From NCBI RefSeq assembly GCF_021166475.1, contig NZ_JAJOYS010000004.1, positions 1 through 64,000 of the forward strand: 64,000 nt of DNA, written 5' to 3'. The DNA comes from Pelagibacterium xiamenense. Lineage in GTDB: Bacteria > Pseudomonadota > Alphaproteobacteria > Rhizobiales > Devosiaceae. Below the pieces are notes generated by a model. The model made no database searches, was not told where the DNA came from, and worked only from the letters and a program-made list of their open reading frames with translations. Of the stretch, positions 63,648 through 64,000 are shown in pieces; position 1 is the stretch's first letter, and each line of letters opens with the position of its first letter. Position numbers and translations under genes: made by a program.

Positions 63648-64000
63648 TCAATCCCGCCCCGCGCCGATTGTCTCCTCGAGCTCGGCAATGCGGTGGCGCA
63701 GGCGCGGCGAAATCGGCCGCGCGATCCCCTTGTGCACGTCCTCGAGCACCATCCGCTCGGTCTCGCGCTCGATCGTTTCGATCAGCAGCTTCTGGAACTC
63801 AGCGGGCGGAAGGCCAGGCATAATTGCCGGAAGAATATGCGCCCGCGCAGTACCGGGCCACAGCACAAGACTGTTGCGCCCCCAATAAAGCCCCGAAGTG
63901 AGCGCCACCGGCACCACCGGAACGTCGAGAGCGGCATACATCTTGGTGACACCCGACCGGTAGGCCGGTTCGGCCAGTGCCGGCCGCCGGGTACCTTCGG
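63648..64000 (-). CDS. plsC: 1-acyl-sn-glycerol-3-phosphate acyltransferase, partial
   Basis: The 3' part only; the gene continues beyond the right edge. The first visible residues PEGTRRPALAEPAYRSGV are the acyl-acceptor motif III of PlsC, followed by PVVPVALTSGLYWGRN (motif IV) and a normal C-terminus. PlsC makes phosphatidic acid from lysophosphatidic acid at the inner membrane. The active-site HX4D motif would lie outside the window. Confidence 0.88.
   Translation of the reverse strand, partial: EGTRRPALAEPAYRSGVTKMYAALDVPVVPVALTSGLYWGRNSLVLWPGTARAHILPAIMPGLPPAEFQKLLIETIERETERMVLEDVHKGIARPISPRLRHRIAELEETIGAGRD

Overview
The window is a GC-rich (roughly 63-65 % by eye) chromosomal segment from an alphaproteobacterium. 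Gene content and order point to the Hyphomicrobiales (Rhizobiales). The supporting signs are the lysC-ptsP-prfA-prmC-DUF4167 run, the divergent ubiG, the comF-grxC-nitrilase-DUF1178 run, bolA next to a J-domain protein and cobS-cobT, the Suv3-like helicase-S4-fdxA-carD run, and several families largely confined to alphaproteobacteria (DUF4167, DUF1178, DUF2125, DUF3108-type). A Devosiaceae member (Devosia/Pelagibacterium-like) is my best guess from the overall look of the proteins; that is inference. I see no phage, insertion sequence, CRISPR array or rRNA operon. It is mostly core housekeeping chromosome with a few accessory insertions.

Layout. 0.5-6 kb: M23 peptidase, VOC protein, chromate transporter, a gene-free gap with a folded inverted repeat, and a bacterial ionotropic-glutamate-receptor-like channel. 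6-15.5 kb (minus strand): clpB, DUF4167, prmC, prfA, ptsP, lysC. 15.6-21.8 kb: ubiG, then a minus-strand run GNAT/DUF1178/nitrilase/grxC/comF, then methyltransferase, nitroreductase and EamA transporter on plus. 21.8-27.5 kb: CehA/McbA hydrolase, mutT-GNAT-argJ, a TetR/small-membrane-protein module, and a parvulin isomerase. 27.7-33 kb: secA, an orphan 221-residue protein, and an SLC13 permease. 33-40 kb: YafK-type L,D-transpeptidase, accA, xerD, aroK-aroB, a CorC/HlyC membrane protein, and bolA. 40-46 kb: J-domain protein, cobS-cobT, phytase-type esterase-like protein, M42 peptidase. 46-53.5 kb: VUT-family transporter, rpmB, DUF3108, DUF2267, Suv3-like helicase, S4 protein, fdxA, carD. 53.5-64 kb: M48 protease, nuclease, a coupled LprI-like pair, tRNA-Arg(CCT), gloB, methyltransferase, hisC-tyrC, DUF2125, ChaC, an orphan 115-residue protein, and a partial plsC.

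Most interesting signal: three intergenic sites share TTTGTTC-N7-GTTC, the alphaproteobacterial LexA (SOS) box. They lie at 2857-2871, 48763-48777 and 63530-63544. Each overlaps a plausible sigma-70 promoter, in front of a VOC protein, a Suv3-like helicase and an uncharacterised 115-residue protein. This suggests that three genes not normally listed in the SOS response are damage-inducible here. Other notable items are a double TetR operator spaced 25 bp over a promoter, a promoter-operator-terminator arrangement ahead of carD, a channel-forming receptor lacking the GYG filter, and a 62-nt nested hairpin downstream of chrA.

Pathway links. aroK, aroB, tyrC and hisC serve aromatic amino acid and histidine synthesis. 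argJ and lysC serve arginine and the aspartate family. cobS/cobT insert cobalt in aerobic cobalamin synthesis. accA and plsC belong to lipid synthesis. prfA/prmC act in translation termination. secA, ppiC, M23, M48 and the L,D-transpeptidase act in export and the cell envelope.
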